Shown piece after piece: positions 56,366-64,000 of a stretch of DNA of 64,000 nt. This DNA is from Opitutia bacterium UBA7350 (GTDB lineage Bacteria; Verrucomicrobiota; Verrucomicrobiia; Opitutales; Coraliomargaritaceae), in the NCBI GenBank assembly GCA_949524905.1, contig CATINC010000015.1:1-64000 (forward strand), given 5' to 3'. The position numbers and the translations under genes were made by a program. Each line of letters opens with the position of its first letter. Positions within the stretch are counted from its first letter, which is position 1. The notes under the pieces were generated by a model that saw only the letters and a list, made by a program, of their open reading frames with translations, made no database searches and was not told where the DNA came from.

Positions 56366-57637
56366 ATGATAACGACCACAACGAACCAGTTGAATGATCT
56401 CCCGCTACAAGAAGTGGATGCCGAGATAGCGAAAGCCATTGCCGCAGAACGGCAACGCCAAGAAAACCATGTCGAATTAATCGCATCCGAGAATTTCACG
56501 CTACCCGCAGTAATCGAAGCCCAAGGTTCTGTATTGACCAATAAATATGCAGAAGGATACCCCGGCAAGCGCTACTACGGTGGTTGTGAACATGTAGATC
56601 TCGTCGAAGAACTTGCCATTGAGCGAGCCAAGCACCTTTTCTGCGCTGATCATGCGAATGTTCAACCGCACTCTGGCAGTCAAGCAAACGCTGCGGTTTA
56701 CCTTTCAGTGCTTCGTCCAGGCGACAAAATTCTTACCATGAACCTTTCCGACGGAGGGCACCTCACACACGGGCACCCAATGAATTTCAGTGGCATCTAT
56801 CACGAAGTCGTAAATTATGGTGTCGATGCAGAGAGTGGGCGTATCGACTACGACCTTATTGAGCAGAGTGCACGAAATGAGCAACCCAAGATGATCACAG
56901 TGGGTGCCTCGGCCTACTCCCGTACAATTGATTTTGCCCGCATGGGAGCGATCGCTCGCGAAGTCGGGGCCTACCTCTTGGCAGATATAGCCCATATCGC
57001 TGGTCTAGTCGCCGCAGGAGTTCACCCCTCCCCAGTAGAGCACGCTGATTTTGTTACGACCACCACACACAAAACACTTCGCGGTCCACGTGGTGGTCTC
57101 ATCCTATGTAAAGGTGAGCACGCCAAAAAAATTGACACCGCAGTCTTTCCCGGCACCCAAGGTGGTCCACTCATGCATGTCATTGCGGCCAAGGCAGTTT
57201 GCTTTAAAGAAGCCGCTAGCGACGCCTTTAAAGCATACCAGGCTCAAGTCGCGGCCAATGCAAATGCCCTTGCCAACGCCCTCAGCGAGCGAGGTCACCA
57301 CGTTATTAGCGGCGGCACAGACAACCACCTCCTCATGCTAGATTTACGCAAAAAAGACCCCGAGTTGACGGGTAAAGTTGCTCAAATTGCATTGGATCAA
57401 GCTCATATCACTGCTAATAAAAATACCGTCCCTGGCGAAACTCGCAGTCCTTTCCAAACCAGTGGAATCCGCTTTGGCACACCTGCGGTCACTTCGCGCG
57501 GGATGAACGAGGCGGATATGGAAGCAATCGCGGAGGCGATTGATACCGTGTTGAATGCCCCAGAAGATCCCGAAGCGATTGCAAAAGCACGCAAAATTGC
57601 CGAGGGACTGTGCGCGACTTACCCACTACCGTATTAA
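56366..57637 (+). CDS. glyA: Serine hydroxymethyltransferase
   Basis: A 423-residue fold-I PLP enzyme that makes glycine and methylene-tetrahydrofolate from serine. [14 protein letters not shown]-type [33 protein letters not shown], and the PLP lysine in [15 protein letters not shown] are diagnostic, and [15 protein letters not shown] closes the protein. Its length matches bacterial GlyA. The start ATG at 56366 fits conserved sequence. No purine or folate gene is adjacent. Confidence 0.96.
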   Translation: MITTTTNQLNDLPLQEVDAEIAKAIAAERQRQENHVELIASENFTLPAVIEAQGSVLTNKYAEGYPGKRYYGGCEHVDLVEELAIERAKHLFCADHANVQPHSGSQANAAVYLSVLRPGDKILTMNLSDGGHLTHGHPMNFSGIYHEVVNYGVDAESGRIDYDLIEQSARNEQPKMITVGASAYSRTIDFARMGAIAREVGAYLLADIAHIAGLVAAGVHPSPVEHADFVTTTTHKTLRGPRGGLILCKGEHAKKIDTAVFPGTQGGPLMHVIAAKAVCFKEAASDAFKAYQAQVAANANALANALSERGHHVISGGTDNHLLMLDLRKKDPELTGKVAQIALDQAHITANKNTVPGETRSPFQTSGIRFGTPAVTSRGMNEADMEAIAEAIDTVLNAPEDPEAIAKARKIAEGLCATYPLPY

Positions 57638-57765
57638 TCTTTGCTACTTGAATTCTCTCAAGGTTTTTAAAATAGTATTGCCTCGGAGGGAGACCTTAAG
57701 CATTAAGCAAATTTAGTTTTTTTATTTGTCTGAGGCATACCAGCCGCTAACCCCGCTAAGTTACT

Positions 57766-58458
57766 ATGAAGCAAGAAAGATCCGCAAAAGCAGGTTTTAC
57801 CCTGATCGAACTCCTTACCGTAATTGCTATCATTGGCATCCTAGCAACCATCCTGATTCCTACAGTGGGAAAAGTGCGCGAAACCGCTAACAAAATGCGC
57901 TCCTCCAGCAATATTCGATCCATTGCAGTTTCATACGCAACCTACTCAACCTCCGGAGGCCGCACTCGCACACTCACCACTTCAAAACTAAATACAAAAA
58001 ATATTCATTCTGTAGCTGAATTCCTTGCTAAACAGGTTGAGTTATACGATGCCAGCGTATGGATCATTGATTCAGATCCTAAATTTATTGATTTCCAAAA
58101 TGAGGGGGGTGATATTCCGGTAGTTATTGGATACCGAGACTCTAATAATGCCTTTCAAACCAGTAGCGACTGGAACTCCAGCGTACCGCTCGGGTATGAC
58201 TTTGCTCTTGCGGCAGGCGGCAATGACCCGGCAACAACCACCCCATTAACATGGACTCGTGGACTCACCACTTCGGGTACTTGGCCAAAAGATTCTCCTT
58301 GGGGTCTCGGTGGACACATCGCCTATCTTGATGGACACGTCCAATTCTACAACGATCTAGAAGGTGAAGATGGCCAACTGGTTAACCCTGACAACGGTCA
58401 ACCCACCAGCAACATCCTCGATATCCATAGTAGCAGCAACATTGTTCGTGCTGACTAA
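57766..58458 (+). CDS. Prepilin-type pseudopilin (DUF1559/H-x9-DG type)
   Basis: A 230-residue protein with a short polar leader and GFTLIELLTVIAIIGILATI, the type IV prepilin cleavage site and helix with Glu at +5. A globular domain follows, and GLGGHIAYLDGHVQFYND carries the H-x-x-x-x-D-G-H-V motif found in Planctomycetes and Verrucomicrobia pseudopilins. Such proteins are processed by a prepilin peptidase and join pilus or secretion systems. It is monocistronic, with a terminator 25 bases after its stop. GGAGGG about 80 bases upstream is too far for ribosome binding. Confidence 0.9.
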   Translation: MKQERSAKAGFTLIELLTVIAIIGILATILIPTVGKVRETANKMRSSSNIRSIAVSYATYSTSGGRTRTLTTSKLNTKNIHSVAEFLAKQVELYDASVWIIDSDPKFIDFQNEGGDIPVVIGYRDSNNAFQTSSDWNSSVPLGYDFALAAGGNDPATTTPLTWTRGLTTSGTWPKDSPWGLGGHIAYLDGHVQFYNDLEGEDGQLVNPDNGQPTSNILDIHSSSNIVRAD

Positions 58459-58482
58459 ACTGCTCTGTTTATTTACTTTCTT

Positions 58483-58515
58483 AAAAGGCTGGGCTGTATT
58501 GCCCGGCCTTTTTTA
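58483..58515 (+). terminator. Terminator after the pseudopilin
   Basis: AAAAGGCTGGGC and GCCCGGCCTTTT pair over about 11 bases (one mismatch) around a 6-base loop, followed by a T run. It lies between the pseudopilin and the pyrophosphatase. Confidence 0.8.
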
Positions 58516-58571
58516 GAGCCTTAAAATTTTATTGATTTGAATCATCCCTCACGCATCCCTATCCAAGGTTT

Positions 58572-60251
58572 ATGGAAAAAGAGAGCCCAATTTATGTTTT
58601 AGGACACAAGAATCCTGATGCAGATGCCATCTGTTCAGCCTTGGCATACGCAGCCTACAAACATGCCTTGGGTGAAACGCATTACCTTGCCGCTCGCTGC
58701 GGGAACACCAACCCGCGAATTGACGCCATCATCGAGCATTTTCAATTACCTGTTCCCGTCTTTTTAAGTGACGTCACCCCTCGTATAGACGCGATCACGA
58801 GTCACACCCTCCATACCGTTACCCCCCAAAGCACTTGCGCTGAAGCACTTGAATTAATCGACAAATATGATGTCCGCGCACTGCCTGTTACGGATTCTAA
58901 CAACCAGCTTTTAGGAGCAATCAGCTTCTTTCAACTCGGAGAATTCTTTGTCCCCAAGCCACGTACCTCAAAGGATATGCGCAGAGTGAAAACCGATCTC
59001 GATTCAATTGTGCGCTCATTAAATGCCAAAACCTTGAACATCGTAGATTCACAGAACATCCAGGAACTGTATGTTCGCGTCGGTGCAATGCATATCAAAT
59101 CCTTTGATAGCTATCGCAAAGAAAATAATATGCTCGCTGAACAATCTATTATAATCGTGGGTGATCGGCGGGATATACAAAAACTGTGTATTGAAAAGCA
59201 GGTACGACTGCTGATTATTACAGGTGGCCTAGAGGTCGACTCGGAAATTATTAAATCTGCCAAAGAAAATGAAGTCTCCTTAATCATCAGTCCCTATGAT
59301 TCTGCCTCGACTTCCTGGATTGTTCGTACCGCGACGCATATCGATAGCCTTTATGAAAAAAAGGTAAAGTGCTTCTCTGCCGAGGACAGTATCCAATCCG
59401 TCAAAAGCCGTATCGCGGCTTCAAATGATCCGCTCTACATGGTCACTAATGACCGAAATGAATTACAAGGAGTCTTCTCAAAAAGCGACATCCTCCGCCC
59501 TAGCAAAACCCGTATCGCTTTGGTAGACCACAATGAACTCAACCAGGCAGTCAACGGTGCCGATAAAGTACAGATAGTTGAAATCCTAGATCACCATAAG
59601 CTTGGTAATTTACCAACCCAGCAACCCATACTTTTTATCAATCGTCCAGTGGGATCGACTTGCTCCATTGTGGCGGACCTCTTTCGCCAAAGCGGGCTTA
59701 CCCCATCTCGCGCAATCGCCGGTGCTTTGATGTCTGGCATCATTTCGGATACCTTAAACCTACATAGCCCCACGAGCACCCTATTGGAAGGTGAATTATT
59801 GGAATGGCTTGCTCCAATTGCTGACATCGAGAGTAATGCTTTAGCCGAACTTATTTTCTCATCTGGTTCTGTAATTACAAATGAAACACCAGATGCAGTC
59901 ATCCGCTCAGACTGTAAGGAATACACAGAAAATGATTTGCGCTACAGTGTTTCTCAAATCGAAGAGCTAGGTTTTGATAATTTTAATGCTCACAGCGATT
60001 CCCTTAGTACCGCGCTCAAAGCACACCGTAAAAGCGAAGGACTGCGTCTAAGTTTTCTCCTCATAACAGATGTAAACTCGCAAGACTCTTTATTAATAGC
60101 CAGCGGTGAATCACAGGTCTTGGATTGTATTAATTATCCTAAGCGTGGAGATAGTAATGTATACTTTCTCTCTGGTATTGTGAGCCGCAAGAAACAACTG
60201 ATCCCCTACATCGGGAGTCTTCTTAAAAGCTCCGGCTTACTCGATAGTTAA
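58572..60251 (+). CDS. ppaC: Manganese-dependent family II inorganic pyrophosphatase with CBS and DRTGG domains
   Basis: A 559-residue family II (DHH) pyrophosphatase. The N-terminal DHH part has GHKNPDADAICSALAY; then CBS domains (about 75-130, with ALELIDKYDVRALPVTDSN, and again near 280-310) enclose a DRTGG-like domain. LVDHNELNQAV, DHHKLGN and GSTCSIVADLF continue the DHH catalytic part, and DHHA2 ends it. CBS/DRTGG insertions in this family bind AMP, ADP or diadenosine polyphosphates and change activity. It is the only PPase seen and would set cytosolic pyrophosphate. Start ATG 58572. Confidence 0.9.
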   Translation: MEKESPIYVLGHKNPDADAICSALAYAAYKHALGETHYLAARCGNTNPRIDAIIEHFQLPVPVFLSDVTPRIDAITSHTLHTVTPQSTCAEALELIDKYDVRALPVTDSNNQLLGAISFFQLGEFFVPKPRTSKDMRRVKTDLDSIVRSLNAKTLNIVDSQNIQELYVRVGAMHIKSFDSYRKENNMLAEQSIIIVGDRRDIQKLCIEKQVRLLIITGGLEVDSEIIKSAKENEVSLIISPYDSASTSWIVRTATHIDSLYEKKVKCFSAEDSIQSVKSRIAASNDPLYMVTNDRNELQGVFSKSDILRPSKTRIALVDHNELNQAVNGADKVQIVEILDHHKLGNLPTQQPILFINRPVGSTCSIVADLFRQSGLTPSRAIAGALMSGIISDTLNLHSPTSTLLEGELLEWLAPIADIESNALAELIFSSGSVITNETPDAVIRSDCKEYTENDLRYSVSQIEELGFDNFNAHSDSLSTALKAHRKSEGLRLSFLLITDVNSQDSLLIASGESQVLDCINYPKRGDSNVYFLSGIVSRKKQLIPYIGSLLKSSGLLDS

Positions 60252-60271
60252 GAAAGCGTCCCCCTCAATGC

Positions 60272-61027
60272 TTAAGCAGTGGTTGAGCGACGCCAGCGGC
60301 TTGCTTGGGCAATACTGTATTGGTATTTACGCGGATGTTCTCGAATAAGAAAGGGCATATCCCAAACGCACTCCAGCGAAAAAGCTGGCTCTAAAGCAGC
60401 CTGCAAACCCGTAAAAGAATCTTTCGCTCCCTCACCCAACCAATAGTCGCGAGGGGTGTACTCTTCTAACCAAGTAAAAGGAGTCGTGATAAAAAGTTGA
60501 CCACCAGGACGAACCAGCTGCGGCAAACGATTTAACAAGAGTTTTGGCTTAGGCAAGCGGCATATGAGATTACAAGCCAAGACAAAATCAAATTGACCCA
60601 AATCTTCCCTCAAGTGTTGCGCATCCCCTGTTTCAAAATGAACCCTAGCACGATCGATGGAGTCGTCTAAGTGTATCTCAATTTGAGTGCGTACCGAACC
60701 CTCATCTTGCCGCATGACCGAAATTCTGCCATCTACTTTAAGTGCATTTGCAGCTTCAATAAAAGCCGCAGAATAATCAATTCCGATGACTTCCGAGCTA
60801 TGCCGTGCTAGCTCAAAACTACTACGGCCTACCGCACAGCCTAAGTCTAAAGCCCTAGCTTTTGGATTAATCGATTCAAAATCTAGCCCTTCAGAGACAC
60901 AACGAGTCGGAAAATCTAAAGCATCTGAGCCTCCAAAACCATATGGAAATTGATCTGCCTTGCGGGCATAATGAAAAACAAGATACTGCTGGAGGAGCGT
61001 GTCGCTCTCGTAGGGATTTTCCGACAT
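60272..61027 (-). CDS. Ovothiol-type 4-mercaptohistidine N1-methyltransferase, free-standing
   Basis: A 251-residue class I SAM methyltransferase that matches the C-terminal methyltransferase domain of OvoA (TIGR04345 type) in nearly every segment: NPYESDTLLQQYLVFHY, LDFPTRCVSEGLDF, ALDLGCAVGRSSFELARH, VIGIDYSAAFIEAA, LACNLICRLPKPKLLL, TTPFTWLEEYTPRDYWLGEG and DMPFLIREHPRKYQYSIAQA. In OvoA this domain adds the N1 methyl group of ovothiol, an antioxidant mercaptohistidine. The sulfoxide-synthase half is not in this gene or window. It starts 4 bases after the M29-like gene. Confidence 0.85.
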   Translation of the reverse strand: MSENPYESDTLLQQYLVFHYARKADQFPYGFGGSDALDFPTRCVSEGLDFESINPKARALDLGCAVGRSSFELARHSSEVIGIDYSAAFIEAANALKVDGRISVMRQDEGSVRTQIEIHLDDSIDRARVHFETGDAQHLREDLGQFDFVLACNLICRLPKPKLLLNRLPQLVRPGGQLFITTPFTWLEEYTPRDYWLGEGAKDSFTGLQAALEPAFSLECVWDMPFLIREHPRKYQYSIAQASRWRRSTTA

Positions 61028-61030
61028 GGC

Positions 61031-62203
61031 TCAGGCTTCCACCGAGGCGTGCGTCTCTAGGCAGGCTACCATAAACTCTGTAGGCTTGTAGTTGCGAATC
61101 AAAACTGTGGATTTCCCGTCTTTTACCATGCGTGCCTCGGGAAGGCGGATTTCAGGTGTTTTGTGAGGGGCATATAGCACATCATCATGGGAAGCATTCT
61201 TATGCTCCTTGAAAAGATCGGGCGTAATTTTTCCACCAAGATGGTCGTCACGTCCCGTAGCAACGTGTATTGTGCCTAAAATCTTTTCATCCTGAATATC
61301 TCGCCCGGAAAATGGTAGTACCTGTGTGCCAAACCCAAGCTCTCCGATGGCACCTATCATTGGATCGTCAACCAAACGTTGATTATGTGCCTCGATCTCG
61401 GCGTAATCGCCATAGACAAACTGAGATTTGTAGATACGACCCTCCTTCACGTGCAAGAGACCGATCGTTTCTTCACTGTACTTAAACGGAAAAACACCTT
61501 CGGCACTTTCGGGCACGAAATAAACTTCGCCTGCGGGAAGATTAGCTACGTCTGGCTTTCCAGGAGGGCACAAACCGTGACTCTTTTGAGCTTCTTGTCC
61601 ATTGGTGTGCAAAATTAAAGTGTAAACCTCGCCTTCTACCTGAAAATCGATTTCGAAACGATCGGCTTGCGTAAGCCCAAGACGCAAACCTTCGGCTTCT
61701 TCACTTACAAGATCGTAATCAACTGAAAGTCCGGTATCGAGTATGATTTGATTTAAACCGTGTAGTGTTGCCCCTCGAAAGCCAAATTCCTTACATTTTG
61801 CAGTAAGTGGTGCCGTTGCAGAAAATGTAGATACCGTAAGAATGATGTCATAATTTGAATAAATATCGCGATCAAGGCTCATCTCTTTCCCATGAGGGTC
61901 ACAACAGAAATCCTCCATATCAAGATTACTGCCACCTGTTTCGCGGTAGGCGAAAATTTCGCCACCGGTCCAATTCATCGCCTCCAGCGCACCATCTTTA
62001 AATCCTTTATAGAAAACTTCATGGCCATAATTTTGGATTGAGAGTGTCTCGTCTTCCAAGAATTTGAAATTCTTGATGTCTCGAGGGTCAGGAAGATCAA
62101 TCAGTATGCAGGCCTTTTCCCCGTTGCCAGAGCCAAAACAGGTAGTCAACAGGCGGGTGATACTGAAAGGTTGAAAATTGCGGGCTGCGGCGTCGAGGAT
62201 CAT
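61031..62203 (-). CDS. M29-like aminopeptidase family protein
   Basis: A 390-residue protein of the M29 (aminopeptidase T/AmpS) group. NLPAGEVYFVPESAEG and the Glu of IGAIGELGFG lead into DEKILGTIHVATGRDDHLGG and HKNASHDDVLY, which hold the usual His/Asp/Glu metal ligands. A long N-terminal alpha/beta part precedes. It probably hydrolyses small peptides or a modified amino-acid substrate. I chose ATG 62203; the frame stays open to 62311 but the conserved part begins at MILDAAARNF. It is 4 bases upstream of the ovothiol methyltransferase and presumably co-transcribed. Confidence 0.75.
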   Translation of the reverse strand: MILDAAARNFQPFSITRLLTTCFGSGNGEKACILIDLPDPRDIKNFKFLEDETLSIQNYGHEVFYKGFKDGALEAMNWTGGEIFAYRETGGSNLDMEDFCCDPHGKEMSLDRDIYSNYDIILTVSTFSATAPLTAKCKEFGFRGATLHGLNQIILDTGLSVDYDLVSEEAEGLRLGLTQADRFEIDFQVEGEVYTLILHTNGQEAQKSHGLCPPGKPDVANLPAGEVYFVPESAEGVFPFKYSEETIGLLHVKEGRIYKSQFVYGDYAEIEAHNQRLVDDPMIGAIGELGFGTQVLPFSGRDIQDEKILGTIHVATGRDDHLGGKITPDLFKEHKNASHDDVLYAPHKTPEIRLPEARMVKDGKSTVLIRNYKPTEFMVACLETHASVEA

Positions 62204-62320
62204 AGTTGTATTAAAGATTAAAATATCTAAGTAAGCACTTAATGTATTTCTTTCAAACGGAAAATAAAAATTAGTAGCCAAATTCTCTGTGGTCCCTAAT
62301 GTCGGTAACATAATTATTAC

Positions 62321-62911
62321 ATGAAACGTGCCTTTGATATTGCGTTCAGCTTCTTGGGATTGATCGTGCTCGCCCCCTTGCTATCGGGTCTATGCCTACT
62401 GCAGTATTTCAAAATGGGCCGACCTCTTTTTTTCAGACAAGAGCGCGCCGGTTTAGGAGGTAAATTTTTTCAAATCATAAAGTTTCGGAGCATGATCGCT
62501 GGCTCTGAAGGCGATATTACGCGGACAACCACCTGGGGTAAATTTCTGCGCTCCACCAGCCTCGACGAACTGCCAGAACTATTCAACGTGCTGCGCGGTG
62601 ATATGAGTCTAGTTGGACCACGTCCCCTTCCAACAGAGTACCTTCCCCTCTATAACACCGAGCAAGCAAGGCGTCATGCGGTGCGCCCCGGTATCACGGG
62701 TTGGGCTCAGATTAATGGACGCAATAACATAACTTGGAAACGCCAATTTGAACTTGATCTTTGGTACATTGACCATTCATCCCTTCTCTTAGACTTTAAA
62801 ATTTTAGTGCTCACATTTTATGCCGTTCTCAGCCGTAAAGGGATCAACGCCTCAGAAACAAATACAAGAACTGCATTTAAGGGAGAAATTTTCCATGAGG
62901 AAGTTGAATAA
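62321..62911 (+). CDS. Undecaprenyl-phosphate sugar-phosphate transferase (bacterial sugar transferase family)
   Basis: A 196-residue monotopic phosphoglycosyl transferase of the WbaP/PglC type that starts glycan building by adding a sugar phosphate to undecaprenyl phosphate. MKRAFDIAFSFLGLIVLAP is the re-entrant membrane helix. RPLFFRQERAG, IIKFRSM, TSLDELPELFNVLRGDMSLVGPRP (with the Asp-Glu pair) and ITGWAQINGRN are all diagnostic; YIDHSSLLLDFKIL ends it. Short length (no polytopic extension) makes it PglC-like. The adjacent genes do not identify which polymer. Confidence 0.9.
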   Translation: MKRAFDIAFSFLGLIVLAPLLSGLCLLQYFKMGRPLFFRQERAGLGGKFFQIIKFRSMIAGSEGDITRTTTWGKFLRSTSLDELPELFNVLRGDMSLVGPRPLPTEYLPLYNTEQARRHAVRPGITGWAQINGRNNITWKRQFELDLWYIDHSSLLLDFKILVLTFYAVLSRKGINASETNTRTAFKGEIFHEEVE

Positions 62912-62960
62912 CGAATGGTAAATAATTGCCATAATTAGCAAAGGGCTTATAGTTATTTTT

Positions 62961-63524
62961 ATGAAATCCGTTATCGCAAAAATAAGTTTGATTGGATTGA
63001 TCGCCATAAATGCGGGCTGCCAAAACCCAATAGCTGTAGATTACGACTATGCCCAACTAAATCGTATTACAAACTACACTAAATACACCATTGAAACACG
63101 TGAAGAAAGGGCAAATTACGGCACAATAGCCCTTAGCCCATTGGTCGATCGTAGAATAGAAAATGCGATCCATAACAACCTTGAGGATAATGGCTATGGC
63201 CTGAGCGTCTCCGCAGATTTTCGAATTAACTTTCATACTGCCACCAAAGATCGCACAAATGTCCATGACTTGGGTTATGGACCCGCTCCCTTTGGTCGTG
63301 AGCCTTACTTTGGGGATTACAGCTATGGTCGCCTCTTTATTGATAAATTTGAAGAAGGCACGCTGGTAATTGATATCATTGACAATGAAACCCATCAACT
63401 GATCTGGCGCGGCTCACATACGCGACGCATGAGAGAGCGTGCTCTGAACAACTTGGAAGCTCAAGCCATCGTCGACGCTATCCTGCTGAATTTCCACTTA
63501 CTAAGTGCCGGAACCTTGGATTGA
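62961..63524 (+). CDS. DUF4136-like lipoprotein
   Basis: A 187-residue lipoprotein. The signal peptide with lipobox ends LIGLIAINAGC (Cys at about 20). VDYDYAQLNRITNYTKY, ENAIHNNLEDNGYGLSVSAD and LVIDIIDNETHQLIWRGSHTR match the DUF4136 pattern, where a Tyr-rich strand pair and W-R-G recur. Function unknown. The following gene (thrH) starts about 40 bases downstream. Confidence 0.75.
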   Translation: MKSVIAKISLIGLIAINAGCQNPIAVDYDYAQLNRITNYTKYTIETREERANYGTIALSPLVDRRIENAIHNNLEDNGYGLSVSADFRINFHTATKDRTNVHDLGYGPAPFGREPYFGDYSYGRLFIDKFEEGTLVIDIIDNETHQLIWRGSHTRRMRERALNNLEAQAIVDAILLNFHLLSAGTLD

Positions 63525-63561
63525 GGTTGACTCATCCGCACTTTCTCACGCTTTAGAAGAT

Positions 63562-64000
63562 ATGCATATAGTCTGTCTTGACCTCGAAGGAGTGCTCATC
63601 CCTGAAATATGGATCGCTTTCGCTGAGACCACTGGAATAGAGGCGCTCAAGCGCACTACGAGAGATGAATCCTGTTATGATACCCTAATGCGCTACCGTC
63701 TTGATATTTTGGATCAAGAGGACTTCAAGCTTGCAGATATTGAAAGGGTGATTGGCACCCTCGAACCTCTGCCAGGGGCGGTCGATTTTGTAAACTGGGT
63801 CACTGCTCAGACTCGCCTTGTTATTCTCTCCGATACCTTCAGTCAATTTGCGGGGCCCCTAATGGCTAAACTGGGACATCCCACCCTATTTTGCCATGAA
63901 CTGGAAATCGCCCCCGATGGACGCATCGCTGATTACAAACTGCGTTTGCCGGATCACAAGCGCCGTGCCGTCGAAGCATTTAAAAACCTTAATTTTGAAA
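63562..64000 (+). CDS. thrH: ThrH-type phosphoserine phosphatase/homoserine phosphotransferase (cut by window edge)
   Basis: The first 146 residues of a HAD-superfamily enzyme. CLDLEGVLIPEIWIAFAETTG is the HAD motif 1 in the form DLEGVL, which is the ThrH form rather than SerB's D-x-D-x-T; RLVILSDTFSQFAGPLMAKL is motif 2 and LRLPDHKRRAVEAF precedes motif 3, cut off here. ThrH moves phosphate from phosphoserine to homoserine and dephosphorylates phosphoserine. It may serve as SerB. ATG at 63562. Confidence 0.88.
   Translation, partial: MHIVCLDLEGVLIPEIWIAFAETTGIEALKRTTRDESCYDTLMRYRLDILDQEDFKLADIERVIGTLEPLPGAVDFVNWVTAQTRLVILSDTFSQFAGPLMAKLGHPTLFCHELEIAPDGRIADYKLRLPDHKRRAVEAFKNLNFE

Overview
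The window looks like chromosomal DNA of a marine-type Verrucomicrobiota bacterium, probably class Opitutia (Coraliomargarita or Puniceicoccaceae-like). This is inferred from gene content without any database search. The clues are PilX-like giant pseudopilins, the C-terminal [16 protein letters not shown] motif of a secreted protein, OleA/OleB, a free-standing ovothiol-type methyltransferase, an H1-like Lys/Ala repeat protein, monomeric isocitrate dehydrogenase and a eukaryote-like UDP-sugar pyrophosphorylase. Base composition is near half GC and codon use is even. Many starts lack a clear Shine-Dalgarno, and TTG/GTG starts and 1-4 base stop/start overlaps are frequent. Most of the window is core metabolism, with small accessory patches.

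Layout. 1-4.4 kb (minus): a cut pseudopilin-like gene, then lysA, a PHP histidinol phosphatase, pdxH and trxB. 4.5-8 kb (plus): tatD, a Trp/DP repeat protein, kdsA, rsmD. 8-10 kb (minus): a DEAD-box helicase followed by rsmE. 10-14 kb: gluQ, a thioredoxin-like protein, a membrane zinc peptidase and a secreted subtilase-like protein. 14.06-14.47 kb: tRNA-Pro(GGG) whose 3' end is repeated 329 bases downstream, the scar of an integrative element. 14.5-19.3 kb: a CrtISO-like oxidoreductase, an unknown secreted protein, a dGTPase-like HD protein and a divergent Nramp-family transporter. 19.35-22.07 kb: an arsenic-resistance operon with its operator (arsR, a Cys-Cys-tailed microprotein, ArsP-type permease, arsC, aquaporin).

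22-33 kb: ribE, a TonB-like protein, tRNA-Met, cysK, infA, tadA, Mn-type sod, der, an Lrp-regulator/aminotransferase pair, then oleA-oleB and fabZ-fabI. 33-37 kb: a light/flavin cluster (photolyase, SDR39U1-type epimerase, renalase-like oxidoreductase) and a nitroreductase. 37-46 kb: a phosphohexomutase, a nonsense-broken lipoprotein gene, a small YadA-anchor-like protein, a UDP-sugar pyrophosphorylase, an FtsB-like protein, icd and aspC. 46-50.5 kb: H1-like protein, LolA-like protein, secG, tatC and a 5'-truncated pseudopilin remnant. 50.5-58.5 kb: argG, a porin, a BamE-like protein, a ybgC-like thioesterase, surE, a GxW-repeat secreted protein, glyA and a prepilin. 58.5-64 kb: CBS/DRTGG pyrophosphatase, the ovothiol-type methyltransferase with an M29-like peptidase, a sugar-phosphate transferase, a DUF4136-like lipoprotein and the start of thrH.

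No CRISPR array, transposase, phage gene or obvious new defence system was found. The most interesting items are the tRNA-Pro att scar, the compact arsenic operon with its nearly leaderless arsR and Cys-tailed microprotein, the oleAB pair without oleCD, the ovothiol methyltransferase/M29 pair, the Trp-motif secreted protein, the hairpin touching the aspC start, and two decaying secreted-protein genes.
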